From: JALYNX01 sp963780755
GTDB lineage: Bacteria; Actinomycetota; Acidimicrobiia; Spongiisociales; ZC4RG35
Length of the DNA stretch: 64,000 nucleotides
NCBI GenBank assembly: GCA_963780755.1
Contig: CAWACX010000001.1
Coordinates: forward strand, 372,001-436,000
Reading direction: 5' to 3'
Each line of letters starts with the position of its first letter. Position 1 is the stretch's first letter. Below, piece by piece: positions 36,926 through 44,927 of this stretch. A program made the translations under genes and the position numbers. Under the pieces are notes generated by a model. That model made no database searches and was not told the origin of the DNA. It was given only the letters and a program-made list of their open reading frames with translations.

Positions 36926-38371
36926 ATGCCCAATTCCTTCGCCGAGCTCGGCCTGCCCGAGCCCCTGATCGCGACTCTCGAGAGCCGCGACATCAAATCA
37001 CCCTTTCCGATACAGGCCGCAACGATCCCGGACATCCTTGCCGGACGTGACGTCTGTGGCCGCGCTCCCACCGGCTCGGGCAAGACCTTGGCCTTCGGGC
37101 TGCCCATCCTGGCTCGACTCGACCGCGGCCGGCCCCGTCGGCCCCGCGGCCTGATCCTGGCCCCCACCCGGGAGCTGGCAGAGCAGATCACGACCGCTCT
37201 GCGTCCCCTCGCCAAAGTCTCCGGCCGCTCGATGGTGGCCGTCTATGGGGGCGTCGGATATCGGGAGCAGAAAACGAAACTCCATCAGGGCGTCGACCTG
37301 GTGGTCGCCTGTCCCGGTCGGTTGGAGGACCTCATCGCCCAGGGCGACGTGCGGCTCGACGATGTCGACCTGGTCGTCATCGACGAGGCTGACCGCATGG
37401 CCGACATGGGGTTTCTCCCCTCGGTGAAACGCCTCCTGGAGCTGACTTCGAATTCGAGGCAGACCGTGCTCTTCTCCGCAACCCTCGATGGAGACGTTGC
37501 GGTTCTCACCCAGCGCTACCAGCGCGATCCGGTGCGTCACGAGTCCGAAGTTCAGGAGGACGCTCCCGGCGATGCCGAGCATGTGTTCTGGAAGGTCCAG
37601 CGGGCCGATCGCATGGCGCACGCAGCCGAGGTGATCTCCACGACCAATCCGAGCATCGTGTTCACCCGCACGCGCCATGGTGCCGACCGCCTGGCTCGGC
37701 AGCTCGCGGGACATGGTGTGACCGCGGTGGCGATGCACGGCGGACGATCCCAGTCGCAGCGCACCCGCGCGCTCAAGGACTTTTCTACGGGTCGCGCCCA
37801 GGCTCTGGTGGCGACCGATGTCGCCGCCCGGGGGATCCACGTCGACGGCGTGGCCAGCGTCGTGCACTTCGACCCGCCGGAGGACGAGAAGGCCTACCTC
37901 CATCGCTCGGGGAGGACGGCTCGCGCCGGTGCGACCGGGCTCGTCGTCTCGCTGATCGACGGCTCACAGGTCGGGGGTACCAAGAGAATCCAGCGAGCGC
38001 TGGGCCTCGAGGGCCCGATCCTCGATCGTGGTGGAGCCGCCCGAATCGAGGTTGGCCCAGCGAGCGCACGCCCCGTGGAGAGACCGCAGTACGAGGAGAG
38101 GCCGCATCGGCAGCCGAATCGAGACGGGTCGACGCTCTACGTGGGCAACCTGCCGTACTCCGTCACCGAGACCGAGCTGATGTCGATCTTTGCCGATCAC
38201 GGACCTGTCACCTCGGCGTCCATCGTCACTTACAAGGACTCGGGGCGCTCCCGAGGGTTTGGTTTCGTGGTCCTTTCCGAAGGGCAGGCGTCACGGGCGT
38301 TGACCGCAGTCGACGGTCGGAATGTCCGGGGTCGGAAGTTGAAAGTCACCAGCGCCCGCACCCGTCCTTGA
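36926..38371 (+). CDS. DEAD-box RNA helicase with C-terminal RRM domain
   Basis: This 481-residue ATP-dependent RNA helicase has the Q motif region FAELGLPEPLI, motif I APTGSGKT (about 49-56), Ia PTRELAEQ, II VIDEADRMADMGF (about 152), III FSATL, V ATDVAARGIHV and VI HRSGRTARAG. After a short linker, residues about 405-478 form an RNA recognition motif with RNP2 LYVGNLPYSV and RNP1 RSRGFGFVVL. This is a plain RRM, unlike the special C-terminal domain of DbpA. ATG 36926 is the best start. The 150-bp untranslated leader after the repeat could allow cold-shock-type control, as known for other bacterial DEAD-box genes; I see no proof here. Confidence 0.93.
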   Translation: MPNSFAELGLPEPLIATLESRDIKSPFPIQAATIPDILAGRDVCGRAPTGSGKTLAFGLPILARLDRGRPRRPRGLILAPTRELAEQITTALRPLAKVSGRSMVAVYGGVGYREQKTKLHQGVDLVVACPGRLEDLIAQGDVRLDDVDLVVIDEADRMADMGFLPSVKRLLELTSNSRQTVLFSATLDGDVAVLTQRYQRDPVRHESEVQEDAPGDAEHVFWKVQRADRMAHAAEVISTTNPSIVFTRTRHGADRLARQLAGHGVTAVAMHGGRSQSQRTRALKDFSTGRAQALVATDVAARGIHVDGVASVVHFDPPEDEKAYLHRSGRTARAGATGLVVSLIDGSQVGGTKRIQRALGLEGPILDRGGAARIEVGPASARPVERPQYEERPHRQPNRDGSTLYVGNLPYSVTETELMSIFADHGPVTSASIVTYKDSGRSRGFGFVVLSEGQASRALTAVDGRNVRGRKLKVTSARTRP

Positions 38372-38407
38372 CCTGAGTCCGGCCTGCCACCCATTTAGGG
38401 TGAGTCG

Positions 38408-39205
38408 GTGACGACCACGGCGCCACTCGCCGTCAAAGCCTGGAAACTGGGGCTTATCGGCCTGGCCGCCGGCCTCATGTCCGGGGGATTCGGAATTGGC
38501 GGGGGGATCGTGATGGTCCCTCTACTGGTGGCGGTCGGAGTCGATCGGCATCGGGCCCATGCCACTTCCCTCGCAGCGATCATCCCCATCGCCATTGCCG
38601 GATCAGTGGCGTTTGGCCTATCGGGGGAAATCAACCTGAACCTCGGCCTCCTCATCGGAGCCGGGGGAGTGGTGGGCTCCACGATCGGCGCCTCGCTCAT
38701 GAACCGAATGAGCTCCCGGTCGTTGAGCATCTTCTTTGGCATCGTGCTCCTGGTGGTCGCGATCCGGATGGTCGCGGGGGGAGACCCGCTGCCTGGCTCG
38801 AGTGACTTCAGTGATCCGCTGCAGGTGGCGATCGCGGTCGGTATCGGGCTCATTTCGGGGTTCTTCGCGGGTGTCGCCGGGATCGGTGGGGGAGTTGTCA
38901 TCGTCCCGGCCACTGTCCTCCTCCTCGGGTTCACCCAGCATGAGGCTCAGGGCACTTCGCTGGTCGCGATCATTCTCACCGCCATCGCCGGGACAGTGGT
39001 CAACGTCAGAAACAGACGAGTCCGCCTCGAGGACGGACTCGTCATCGGCCTGGTTGGTGTTGTCGGTTCGGTGGTGGGCGCTCAGATCGCTCTCGGTGTC
39101 GAGGGCCGCACCCTTTCTTTGGTCTTCGGTGTGCTGGTGATGATCCTGGCAATCCGGACGCTCTATCTGGCGTTCCGGGGTGCCGAGCCGGTCACTCAGC
39201 CCTGA
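38408..39205 (+). CDS. TauE/SafE family transporter
   Basis: This 265-residue protein has eight membrane helices in two homologous halves. Each half starts with the family glycine motif: GLMSGGFGIGGGIVMVPLL (about 21-39) and GFFAGVAGIGGGVVIVPA (about 155-172). Both halves also carry the H-A-x-A/G-T-S-L motif (RAHATSLAAI and EAQGTSLVAI). Members export sulfite, sulfoacetate or organosulfur anions or import related compounds. GTG 38408 is the start. It overlaps the convergent small membrane gene by 10 bp. Confidence 0.9.
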   Translation: MTTTAPLAVKAWKLGLIGLAAGLMSGGFGIGGGIVMVPLLVAVGVDRHRAHATSLAAIIPIAIAGSVAFGLSGEINLNLGLLIGAGGVVGSTIGASLMNRMSSRSLSIFFGIVLLVVAIRMVAGGDPLPGSSDFSDPLQVAIAVGIGLISGFFAGVAGIGGGVVIVPATVLLLGFTQHEAQGTSLVAIILTAIAGTVVNVRNRRVRLEDGLVIGLVGVVGSVVGAQIALGVEGRTLSLVFGVLVMILAIRTLYLAFRGAEPVTQP

Positions 39206-39426
39206 TCGCCGGCCTCGATCGCCTCCTGTTCCCTCTTCGGGAGCAGCGCCGGGATGATCACGGCGAGACCGATTGCGACCAGGAGAAGCGGCCAGAACCA
39301 TGCTCCTGAGTTGACAAGGAAATCGATCAGCTGCTGGGGCGTCTCCGGGATCAGGAACAGGAGCCCGATGCCGGTGAAGATGAGCCCTGCAATGAACGAG
39401 ACGGCGTCGAATCTGTGTGTCTTCAT
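39196..39426 (-). CDS. Small two-helix membrane protein
   Basis: This 76-residue protein has helices at about 11-27 (FIAGLIFTGIGLLFLIPE) and 43-62 (FWPLLLVAIGLAVIIPALLP) and a charged C-terminus. The layout matches the LiaI/LiaF_N-type transmembrane segments seen in envelope-stress loci. It lies 2 bp downstream of the PspC-type gene, so it probably works with that cluster. Confidence 0.7.
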   Translation of the reverse strand: MKTHRFDAVSFIAGLIFTGIGLLFLIPETPQQLIDFLVNSGAWFWPLLLVAIGLAVIIPALLPKREQEAIEAGDQG

Positions 39427-39428
39427 GG

Positions 39429-40658
39429 TCAGTCTCCTAGAAAGATGCCGTGGGTGATTTCGATGTTGCCGATGTCGACCTGGGCGTCGAGGTTGACCGT
39501 GCCTTCTGGCCCGGGGGAGTTGAAGTCGAGGCTCGGATCTCCGATCCCTGAGCTCTCCTGGCCGAGGGCCGAGACCCGGCCCACCGACACTTCAGCCGAA
39601 CCGATGAGGCCCACGCCCGGGGGCAGGATGATCTCGACGTTGCCGGCGTCGACCTGTACGTCGAGCGCAATCTCACGGCCGTCCCACGGCAGGTCGGTGA
39701 GGTCCAGCTGCAGATTCCCGATGTCCAACTGGTACTCATCATTCAGTTCTTCGAATGTGTTCGGAGATGATGAGAGTTGGAACTCCTCTGAGTCCCACCG
39801 GTACTCGAACGCCTGCGACGAGACTGTGAGCGGGATCATGATCACGCCGACCACGATCAGCCAACGTGCTCGCCCGGCGAAGCCTCCGACCAGGAGCCCG
39901 ATGCCGAGAATGGTGACGGCCAGCGCCAGGTAGTGCCGGGGCTCGGGTTCTAAAGCCAGTCCAGGCAGGTTGTCGAGGACCGCCAGGACCCCGATGCCGA
40001 GGAGCATGAACCCGATCGTGAGCCTGCCCAGCATCGAATGCTCGATTGGCTCATGGGAGCTCGGAGGCAGGACCGGCGGCGTGGGAGTCGGAGTCGGGGG
40101 AGGGCCGCCGCCGATCTCGCCCCCGGATGGGGGGGTCGCGGGTTGGGTCACCGGGTCAGTTCTAGTCGTCACCAGAGTGTCGCTTGTCATTTGTTGAACT
40201 CCCTCCTTGTCATCGGTGCCTTGCGTTCCTCCACCATTGAACAAGCGAGGGAGATCGCCCGTATAGAGGAGAAGGCCCACAATCAATAGGCCCACTGCCC
40301 ACACCACTCCTCCGTCGAGAAACGTGAAGTTGTCGAGCAGGATCAATGCGGCGAGGAACACCAGGCCGATGCCGACCCAGGACCGGGTGCCGGTGGCATT
40401 TCCGAACACCCTCTGTGCGGCCGACTGGGCCTGGTCCTCGGAGCGGATCAGGAACCATCCTGCCGCGTAGAGAGCGAGTCCCACTCCGCCGGCGAAGGCG
40501 AGCAGGATGAACAGACCGCGGACCAGCCAGGGTGCCATCCCCGTTCGGTCCGACAGGCCCTGGGCGACGCCGCCGAAGACCCGACCCTCTTTGGGTCGGA
40601 CCAATTCGTCGATCGACACCCGAGGCTCGGCGGCCTCTGTGGTTGTGTTGTCTTCCAT
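39429..40658 (-). CDS. PspC-domain membrane protein with LiaF-like C-terminus
   Basis: This 409-residue protein starts with a PspC domain (RVFGGVAQGLSDRTGM followed by a helix, residues about 27-75), has four more membrane helices, a Pro/Thr-rich linker (about 165-200) and a C-terminal beta-helical region of LiaF/DUF2154 type with LDVQVDAGNVEIILPPGVG and LDAQVDIGNIEITHG. The combination is typical of actinobacterial cell-envelope stress sensors. ATG 40658 is chosen; an ATG at 40688 is less likely. It is divergent from the PspC-kinase gene, with about 118 bp between them. Confidence 0.85.
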   Translation of the reverse strand: MEDNTTTEAAEPRVSIDELVRPKEGRVFGGVAQGLSDRTGMAPWLVRGLFILLAFAGGVGLALYAAGWFLIRSEDQAQSAAQRVFGNATGTRSWVGIGLVFLAALILLDNFTFLDGGVVWAVGLLIVGLLLYTGDLPRLFNGGGTQGTDDKEGVQQMTSDTLVTTRTDPVTQPATPPSGGEIGGGPPPTPTPTPPVLPPSSHEPIEHSMLGRLTIGFMLLGIGVLAVLDNLPGLALEPEPRHYLALAVTILGIGLLVGGFAGRARWLIVVGVIMIPLTVSSQAFEYRWDSEEFQLSSSPNTFEELNDEYQLDIGNLQLDLTDLPWDGREIALDVQVDAGNVEIILPPGVGLIGSAEVSVGRVSALGQESSGIGDPSLDFNSPGPEGTVNLDAQVDIGNIEITHGIFLGD

Positions 40659-40776
40659 GCCCCTATTGGCCCAGAAACCGGTGATCACTGCAATCGGGTA
40701 CTCCCCTGAGTCCCACCCTGATTCCTCAGGGTTGTCCCCGATTGAGGTTGGCCGGTCAGACCGCCATCATTTGCCT

Positions 40777-41943
40777 GTGCAGGAGCAACCTCGTTTCCAA
40801 TTCAGCCGGAGACGGACCAGGCGCAGGCTCGCCGGGGTCGCCGGCGGGCTCGCCGACTCCATCGGTGTGCCTGACTCCTTCGTCCGCGCCGGATTCATCA
40901 GTCTGGGGACGGTGTGGGGGTTGGGCGCCTTGGTCTACCTCGGCCTATGGCTGTCGGCGATCGACCGTGTGCAGGATGTTGAACCCCGGCGGATCGACAC
41001 AGGGCAAGCCCTAGGCCTCGGTGTTGGTTTCGCCGGCCTGATGCTGCTCCTCGCGCAGTTCGGATGGTGGCCGTCCAATGTCCTGGTGTTGACCGTCTCT
41101 GCGCTGGCCTTTGGGTTCGCGGCCCTCACCGGGAGGGACATGCCCGACTCGGTCGCCTCGTTCTTCGACCCCAATAGCGAGCAACCGGGGAGATGGAGGC
41201 TCCTGATCGGGATCGGCCTCGTGATCGGCGGCCTGGCAATCCTCTCGTCGAGCATCGGCCCCTTGCTCGAGGTGGGGCCGGTCCTGTTGGCGGTCGGCCT
41301 CACCCTGTTGGGGATCCTGGTCGCCTTTGGGCCATGGGTGAACAGGCTGGCCCGAGATCTCGGAGCCGAGCGCACCGAGCGGATCCGGCAGGAGGAGCGC
41401 GCCGAGATGGCAGCCCACCTCCACGACTCCGTGTTGCAGACCTTGGCCCTGATCCAGCGCAGTGACGACCCGGCGAGGATGTCGATGCTGGCCCGGCATC
41501 AGGAGGGCGAGTTGCGGGAGTGGCTCTTTGGCAACGCCCCGCTCGACGGGTCGGACCTGGTTTCGACCGCTCTCAAAGAGGCGGCGACCCGCATCGAGTC
41601 GGACCATCAAGTCCCTATCGACGTGGTCACCGTCGGCGACCAGGCCCTCGACGAGCCCTCCCGGGCTCTGGTGGGGGCGGCCAGCGAGGCCCTGGTCAAT
41701 GCGGCCAAGCACTCGGGCTCGGATCGGCTCTCCCTCTACTTCGAGGCCGACGGCGAGGAGGTGTCGGTGTTCATCACCGACCAGGGCAAGGGATTCGATG
41801 CCGACGCGGTCCCGGCTGACCGGAAGGGAATCGCCGATTCGATAAGGGGGCGCGTGGAGCGAGTCGGGGGCTCCGTCGAGATCAACAGCGAGCCGGGGGA
41901 GGGGACCGAGGTCGTGCTTCGGGTGCCGGTGTCCGGCAAATGA
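40777..41943 (+). CDS. PspC-domain sensor histidine kinase (NarL-type partner)
   Basis: This 388-residue kinase has an N-terminal PspC domain (RRLAGVAGGLADSIGVP), membrane helices up to about residue 190, a HisKA_3 domain with phosphoacceptor His in MAAHLHDSVLQTLALIQ (about 215) and an HATPase domain with ASEALVNAAKHSG and ITDQGKGFD. GTG 40777 or TTG 40771 starts the protein. It pairs with the response regulator immediately downstream (ATGA overlap). The PspC domain, shared with the divergent membrane protein, suggests that both respond to the same membrane or envelope stress. Confidence 0.92.
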   Translation: MQEQPRFQFSRRRTRRRLAGVAGGLADSIGVPDSFVRAGFISLGTVWGLGALVYLGLWLSAIDRVQDVEPRRIDTGQALGLGVGFAGLMLLLAQFGWWPSNVLVLTVSALAFGFAALTGRDMPDSVASFFDPNSEQPGRWRLLIGIGLVIGGLAILSSSIGPLLEVGPVLLAVGLTLLGILVAFGPWVNRLARDLGAERTERIRQEERAEMAAHLHDSVLQTLALIQRSDDPARMSMLARHQEGELREWLFGNAPLDGSDLVSTALKEAATRIESDHQVPIDVVTVGDQALDEPSRALVGAASEALVNAAKHSGSDRLSLYFEADGEEVSVFITDQGKGFDADAVPADRKGIADSIRGRVERVGGSVEINSEPGEGTEVVLRVPVSGK

Positions 41944-42575
41944 GTACCCGGCTCTACCTCGTCGATGACCACCGGCTGTTCCTGGCCGGGGTCAAGGCCG
42001 AGTTGGAAGAGGAATTCGAGATCGTCGGATCGGCCAACGACGTGGACACTGCCATCGAGCAGATCCGCACCGCCAAGCCCGCCGTGGTGCTGATCGACGT
42101 CCACATGCCCGACGGTGGGGGTATCGCAGTCGTGGAGGGAGTGGCGGCCACCGATCCCGATGTGAAGTTCTTAGCGCTGTCGGTGTCGGACCAGGCGGAG
42201 GACGTGATCGCCATGATTCGGGCCGGGGCTCGGGGGTACGTGACCAAGACCATCGAGCCCGCCGAGCTGGCCGACGCGATCCGGCGTGTCGATTCGGGAG
42301 ACGCAGTGTTCTCCCCGCGGCTCGCCGGGTTCGTTCTCGACGCCTTCGCGGGCGCCATGCCCTCGGACGAGGACCCGGAGCTGGACCAGCTCACCTCGCG
42401 GGAGAAAGACGTGCTCCGGCTGATCGCTCGGGGGTTCGCCTACAAGCAGGTGGCGCGCAAGCTCAACATCTCGATAAAGACGGTGGAGACCCATGTCTCC
42501 TCGGTGTTGCGCAAGCTGCAGCTCTCCAACCGCCACGAGCTGGCGAGGTGGGCGAGCAAGCGCCGGATCGTCTAG
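41940..42575 (+). CDS. LuxR/NarL-family response regulator
   Basis: This 211-residue protein has a receiver domain with acidic pocket LVDDHRLF, phosphorylated Asp in VVLIDVHMPDGG (about residue 54), Thr/Ser switch LALSVSD and Lys in GYVTKTIEP, and a C-terminal LuxR helix-turn-helix (LTSREKDVLRLIARGFAYKQ, then KTVETHVSSVLRKL). Partner of the upstream PspC kinase. Probable targets are the divergent PspC/LiaF-like genes, by inference from position. Confidence 0.95.
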   Translation: MSTRLYLVDDHRLFLAGVKAELEEEFEIVGSANDVDTAIEQIRTAKPAVVLIDVHMPDGGGIAVVEGVAATDPDVKFLALSVSDQAEDVIAMIRAGARGYVTKTIEPAELADAIRRVDSGDAVFSPRLAGFVLDAFAGAMPSDEDPELDQLTSREKDVLRLIARGFAYKQVARKLNISIKTVETHVSSVLRKLQLSNRHELARWASKRRIV

Positions 42576-42639
42576 GCGCTCCGTAATTGGGGCGAAAACC
42601 ATCCGCCACGAATGCTCTTCGCCTCAATTTGGTGAGGGT

Positions 42640-43864
42640 TCAGCCCTTGACGAGCTCTCCGCCTTTGAAGACGTGGGTCACGTTGTCCGGGTTGGCGAGG
42701 ACGGCAACGTCGGCGCTCGGATCGCCGTTGACGCAGATCACGTCGGCGTCGTACCCCTCGATGAGCTGACCGCTCTGCGGTGCCTGCGGGCCCAGGGTGT
42801 CGGGCCCGTTGGCAGTGGCGCACTCGATCGCCTGCAACGGCGTCATCCCGGCCTCCACCATGAGTGGAAGCTCCTCCCCGTTGCGACCCCAGAGGCCGGT
42901 GGCCCAGATGTCGGTCCCGAGGGCGATCTTCACTCCTTTGTCAACCGCGATCGCCAGATTCTGGGCGTGGACCGCGGCCACCTTCTCTCCCTTGACCCGC
43001 GCGTAGTCCGGCAGGGTCTTCGATCCTTCTGCGAGCAGGTATTTCAGGATGAACCTGGTGGGGACCAGGATCGCCCCGCTCTCCACCATCGCGTCGGCAG
43101 CCTCCTCGTCGAGGATAGGTCCCATGCTCGATGGTCTTCACCCCTGCTTCGAGGGCCGCCATGATCCCGCGCTGGCCGTGACAGTGGGCTCCGACGAGGC
43201 GCTCCATCCGGGTCGCCTCATCGACGATCGCCTCCAACTCCGCCTTGGAGAACTGGGGGAGCTGCGGGTCGTCCAGCTCGCTCATCACCCCACCCGAGGC
43301 GTGGATCTTGATAACCCTCGCCCCGAGGCGCAGCATCCGGCGCACCCCGGCTCGGCACTCATCGGGCCCGTCGCAGATGCCGTCCTCGCCCCAGTGGCGG
43401 GCAAAGGCGAGCCGGGCCGTGTCCAGGTCCATCCCGTGCTCGTCACCATGCCCGGCGGTCATAGACAGCATCGAGCCGCTGCCATAGACATTGGGTCCAA
43501 CCACCTCGCCTTCCTCGATCGCCCGCGCCAGGAAGGTGCCCATCCCGCCCATCTCCCGGACCGAGGTGAACCCTGCGTCGAGCACGCGTCGGGCGTCGGC
43601 GGTGACCCTCATCGCAGCCACCTGGGGACGGAGGGTGTGCATCTCGGCGATGTTGGCGGTGTAGGTGCCGATGAAGTGGCCGTGGCACTCCCACAGCCCG
43701 GGCATGACGGTGTCGGTGCTCACCTTGACGGCGCCATCATCGGCAGGGCCCCCGGCAGCAGGCCCGGCGTAGGTGATCACACCGTCATCGATGACCACGA
43801 GACCGTCGTCGATCGGGTCACCCCGACCGGGGATGAGCCGCTTGGCTTCGATCCTGGTGGCCAT
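42640..43864 (-). CDS. Metal-dependent amidohydrolase, one-base frameshift
   Basis: Two frames give a protein of about 407 residues of the amidohydrolase superfamily. The N-terminal metal motif appears as PGLWECHGHFIG (an HxH variant, C-H-G-H), the carboxylated-Lys region as VIKIHASGGVMS, a metal His in GAHCHGQRG and another in KTIEHGT. The break is at about 43117, where one extra base separates EHGT from ILDEEAADAMVESGA. The second frame holds the Asp in VKIALGTDIWA and the C-terminal LIEGYDADVICVNGDPSADV. Imidazolonepropionase/prolidase-type relatives hydrolyse cyclic amides or peptides; substrate unknown. Length is a multiple of three plus one. ATG 43864 overlaps the upstream stop. Confidence 0.88.
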
Positions 43865-44322
43865 CAGCGCTCCACACCCGGAGGTGGGGTAGTGCTCACA
43901 CTGAGCCCACCGAAGACGATGAGTCCCCCGATCTGCACCTTGGGGACGTCGGGGTCAGCAGTGGTCCGGGTGGCGTCGTTGAAACCGCCAAGCACCGCCT
44001 TGCCGGTGAACTCGGTCCGCCATCCCTCCGGCACCACGATGCTCACTCCACCCATACAGATCAGGGCATCGAGGTAGATGCCGGTAGGGGCCGGAGTCGC
44101 CTTGCGAAGGTCGAGGTACGTCCCCCCGAACATGGTGAGGATCTTGCCCCCGTAGAAGGGCTGAGCCAGGGAGACCAGGTTGTCACCCTTGAAGATGGTC
44201 ACCAAGTCGATCTCCTGGGTTTCCTGGCCGGCGTTCGACTTGAGGAGGAATTTGCCGGCCAGCGCCGCTGCCAGGGCAGCCAGCATCGCCAGTCGCAGGG
44301 TCTTGAGAATGAATTTGAGCAC
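43864..44322 (-). CDS. LiaF-like membrane-anchored protein
   Basis: This 152-residue protein has one N-terminal membrane helix (LAMLAALAAALAGKFLL) and a C-terminal LiaF/DUF2154-type repeat domain with FGGTYLDLRKATPAPTG, ALICMGGVSIVVPEGW and IGGLIVFGGLSVS. LiaF proteins hold envelope-stress kinases inactive. The neighbouring PspC/kinase/regulator genes make this reading likely, though the amidohydrolase downstream is unrelated. It is divergent from the whiB7 leader. Confidence 0.78.
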   Translation of the reverse strand: MLKFILKTLRLAMLAALAAALAGKFLLKSNAGQETQEIDLVTIFKGDNLVSLAQPFYGGKILTMFGGTYLDLRKATPAPTGIYLDALICMGGVSIVVPEGWRTEFTGKAVLGGFNDATRTTADPDVPKVQIGGLIVFGGLSVSTTPPPGVER

Positions 44323-44349
44323 GGCTCCACCTTACGTTTCATAAATGCC

Positions 44350-44379
44350 TTGACGGATGGTGGCCGGGCCTGGCATTCT
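44350..44379 (+). promoter_or_regulatory. Candidate whiB7 promoter with upstream AT-rich element
   Basis: A perfect -35 hexamer TTGACG lies at 44350-44355 and a weak -10 (CATTCT, 44374-44379) follows 18 bp later. Directly upstream of -35 is the AT-rich TTTCATAAAT. In mycobacteria WhiB7 binds an AT-rich element immediately upstream of -35, so the layout fits autoregulation. Sequence alone cannot prove use. Confidence 0.5.
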
Positions 44380-44407
44380 TGACGGGTCGAAGGCGAGGTG
44401 CCCGATT

Positions 44408-44518
44408 ATGAAGCAACGGAACATGAACTCAACCGGCGTGGCAGCTCTATTCGGCGCGCCCGTTTCCGCTGCCAACGGCGACCAGCCGAACCCCGCCCGG
44501 CACCCTCTGATCACATGA
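44408..44518 (+). CDS. Leader peptide (uORF) of the whiB7 attenuator
   Basis: A 36-residue open frame (MKQRNMNSTGVAALFG...) ends 29 bp before an intrinsic terminator that precedes whiB7. Known whiB7 leaders contain such an uORF, whose interrupted translation under ribosome-targeting drugs prevents termination. The peptide has no recognisable domain. Its coding nature is inferred from position. Confidence 0.5.
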   Translation: MKQRNMNSTGVAALFGAPVSAANGDQPNPARHPLIT

Positions 44519-44547
44519 TGTGACAAGCAGCAACAGTCTGTTGTGAG

Positions 44548-44577
44548 GCCGCCGGAGAACCCGGCGGCTTTCTTTTT
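44548..44577 (+). terminator. Intrinsic terminator / attenuator in the whiB7 leader
   Basis: Arms GCCGCCGG and CCGGCGGC with a 5-base loop are followed by TTTCTTTTT. It lies between the leader peptide and the whiB7 start, 27 bp before the ATG, and is preceded by a small CAACA/TGTTG hairpin that may belong to an alternative fold. Confidence 0.8.
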
Positions 44578-44603
44578 CTCCCGACACGACACAGGAAATC
44601 GAC

Positions 44604-44919
44604 ATGAACGCACAACTCAAGAACCCTCCACGATCACGGTCGATGTAGCCAGGAGGGGCTCCACGAGCTCTTCTTCTCGGAGCGCCCTTCGGATCTGGCG
44701 GAGGCTCAGATGATCTGCGAGGAGTGCCCGGTCAAGGTGCAATGCCTGGACCTGGCGATCAGCGAAGGTCAGGAATGGGGAGTTTGGGGTGGAGTCATCT
44801 TCTGGGATGGCCAGCCCTTCCACCGGAGGAGAGGGCGGGGGAGACCCCGACACAATGACTCGACGCTACCTGTCGAGGCCGACCTGCAGGAGCTTCGGGA
44901 GTTGGTGAGATCAGCCTGA
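44604..44919 (+). CDS. whiB7: WhiB7-like iron-sulfur transcription factor, one-base frameshift
   Basis: Two frames join into a protein of about 104 residues. ATG 44604 (MNAQLKNPPRSR) is followed by a shift at about 44620-44643, after which all WhiB features appear: four cysteines in C-x23-C-x2-C-x5-C spacing (codons at 44644, 44716, 44725 and 44743), GVWGGVIF, and the AT-hook RRGRGRPRH. The AT-hook after GVWGG is specific to WhiB7, the activator of intrinsic antibiotic-resistance genes that binds SigA region 4. A further 20 or so C-terminal residues follow. Length is a multiple of three plus one, so one inserted base explains the break. It is convergent with a primary-type sigma factor gene. 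Confidence 0.85.
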
Positions 44920-44927
44920 GCGCAGGC

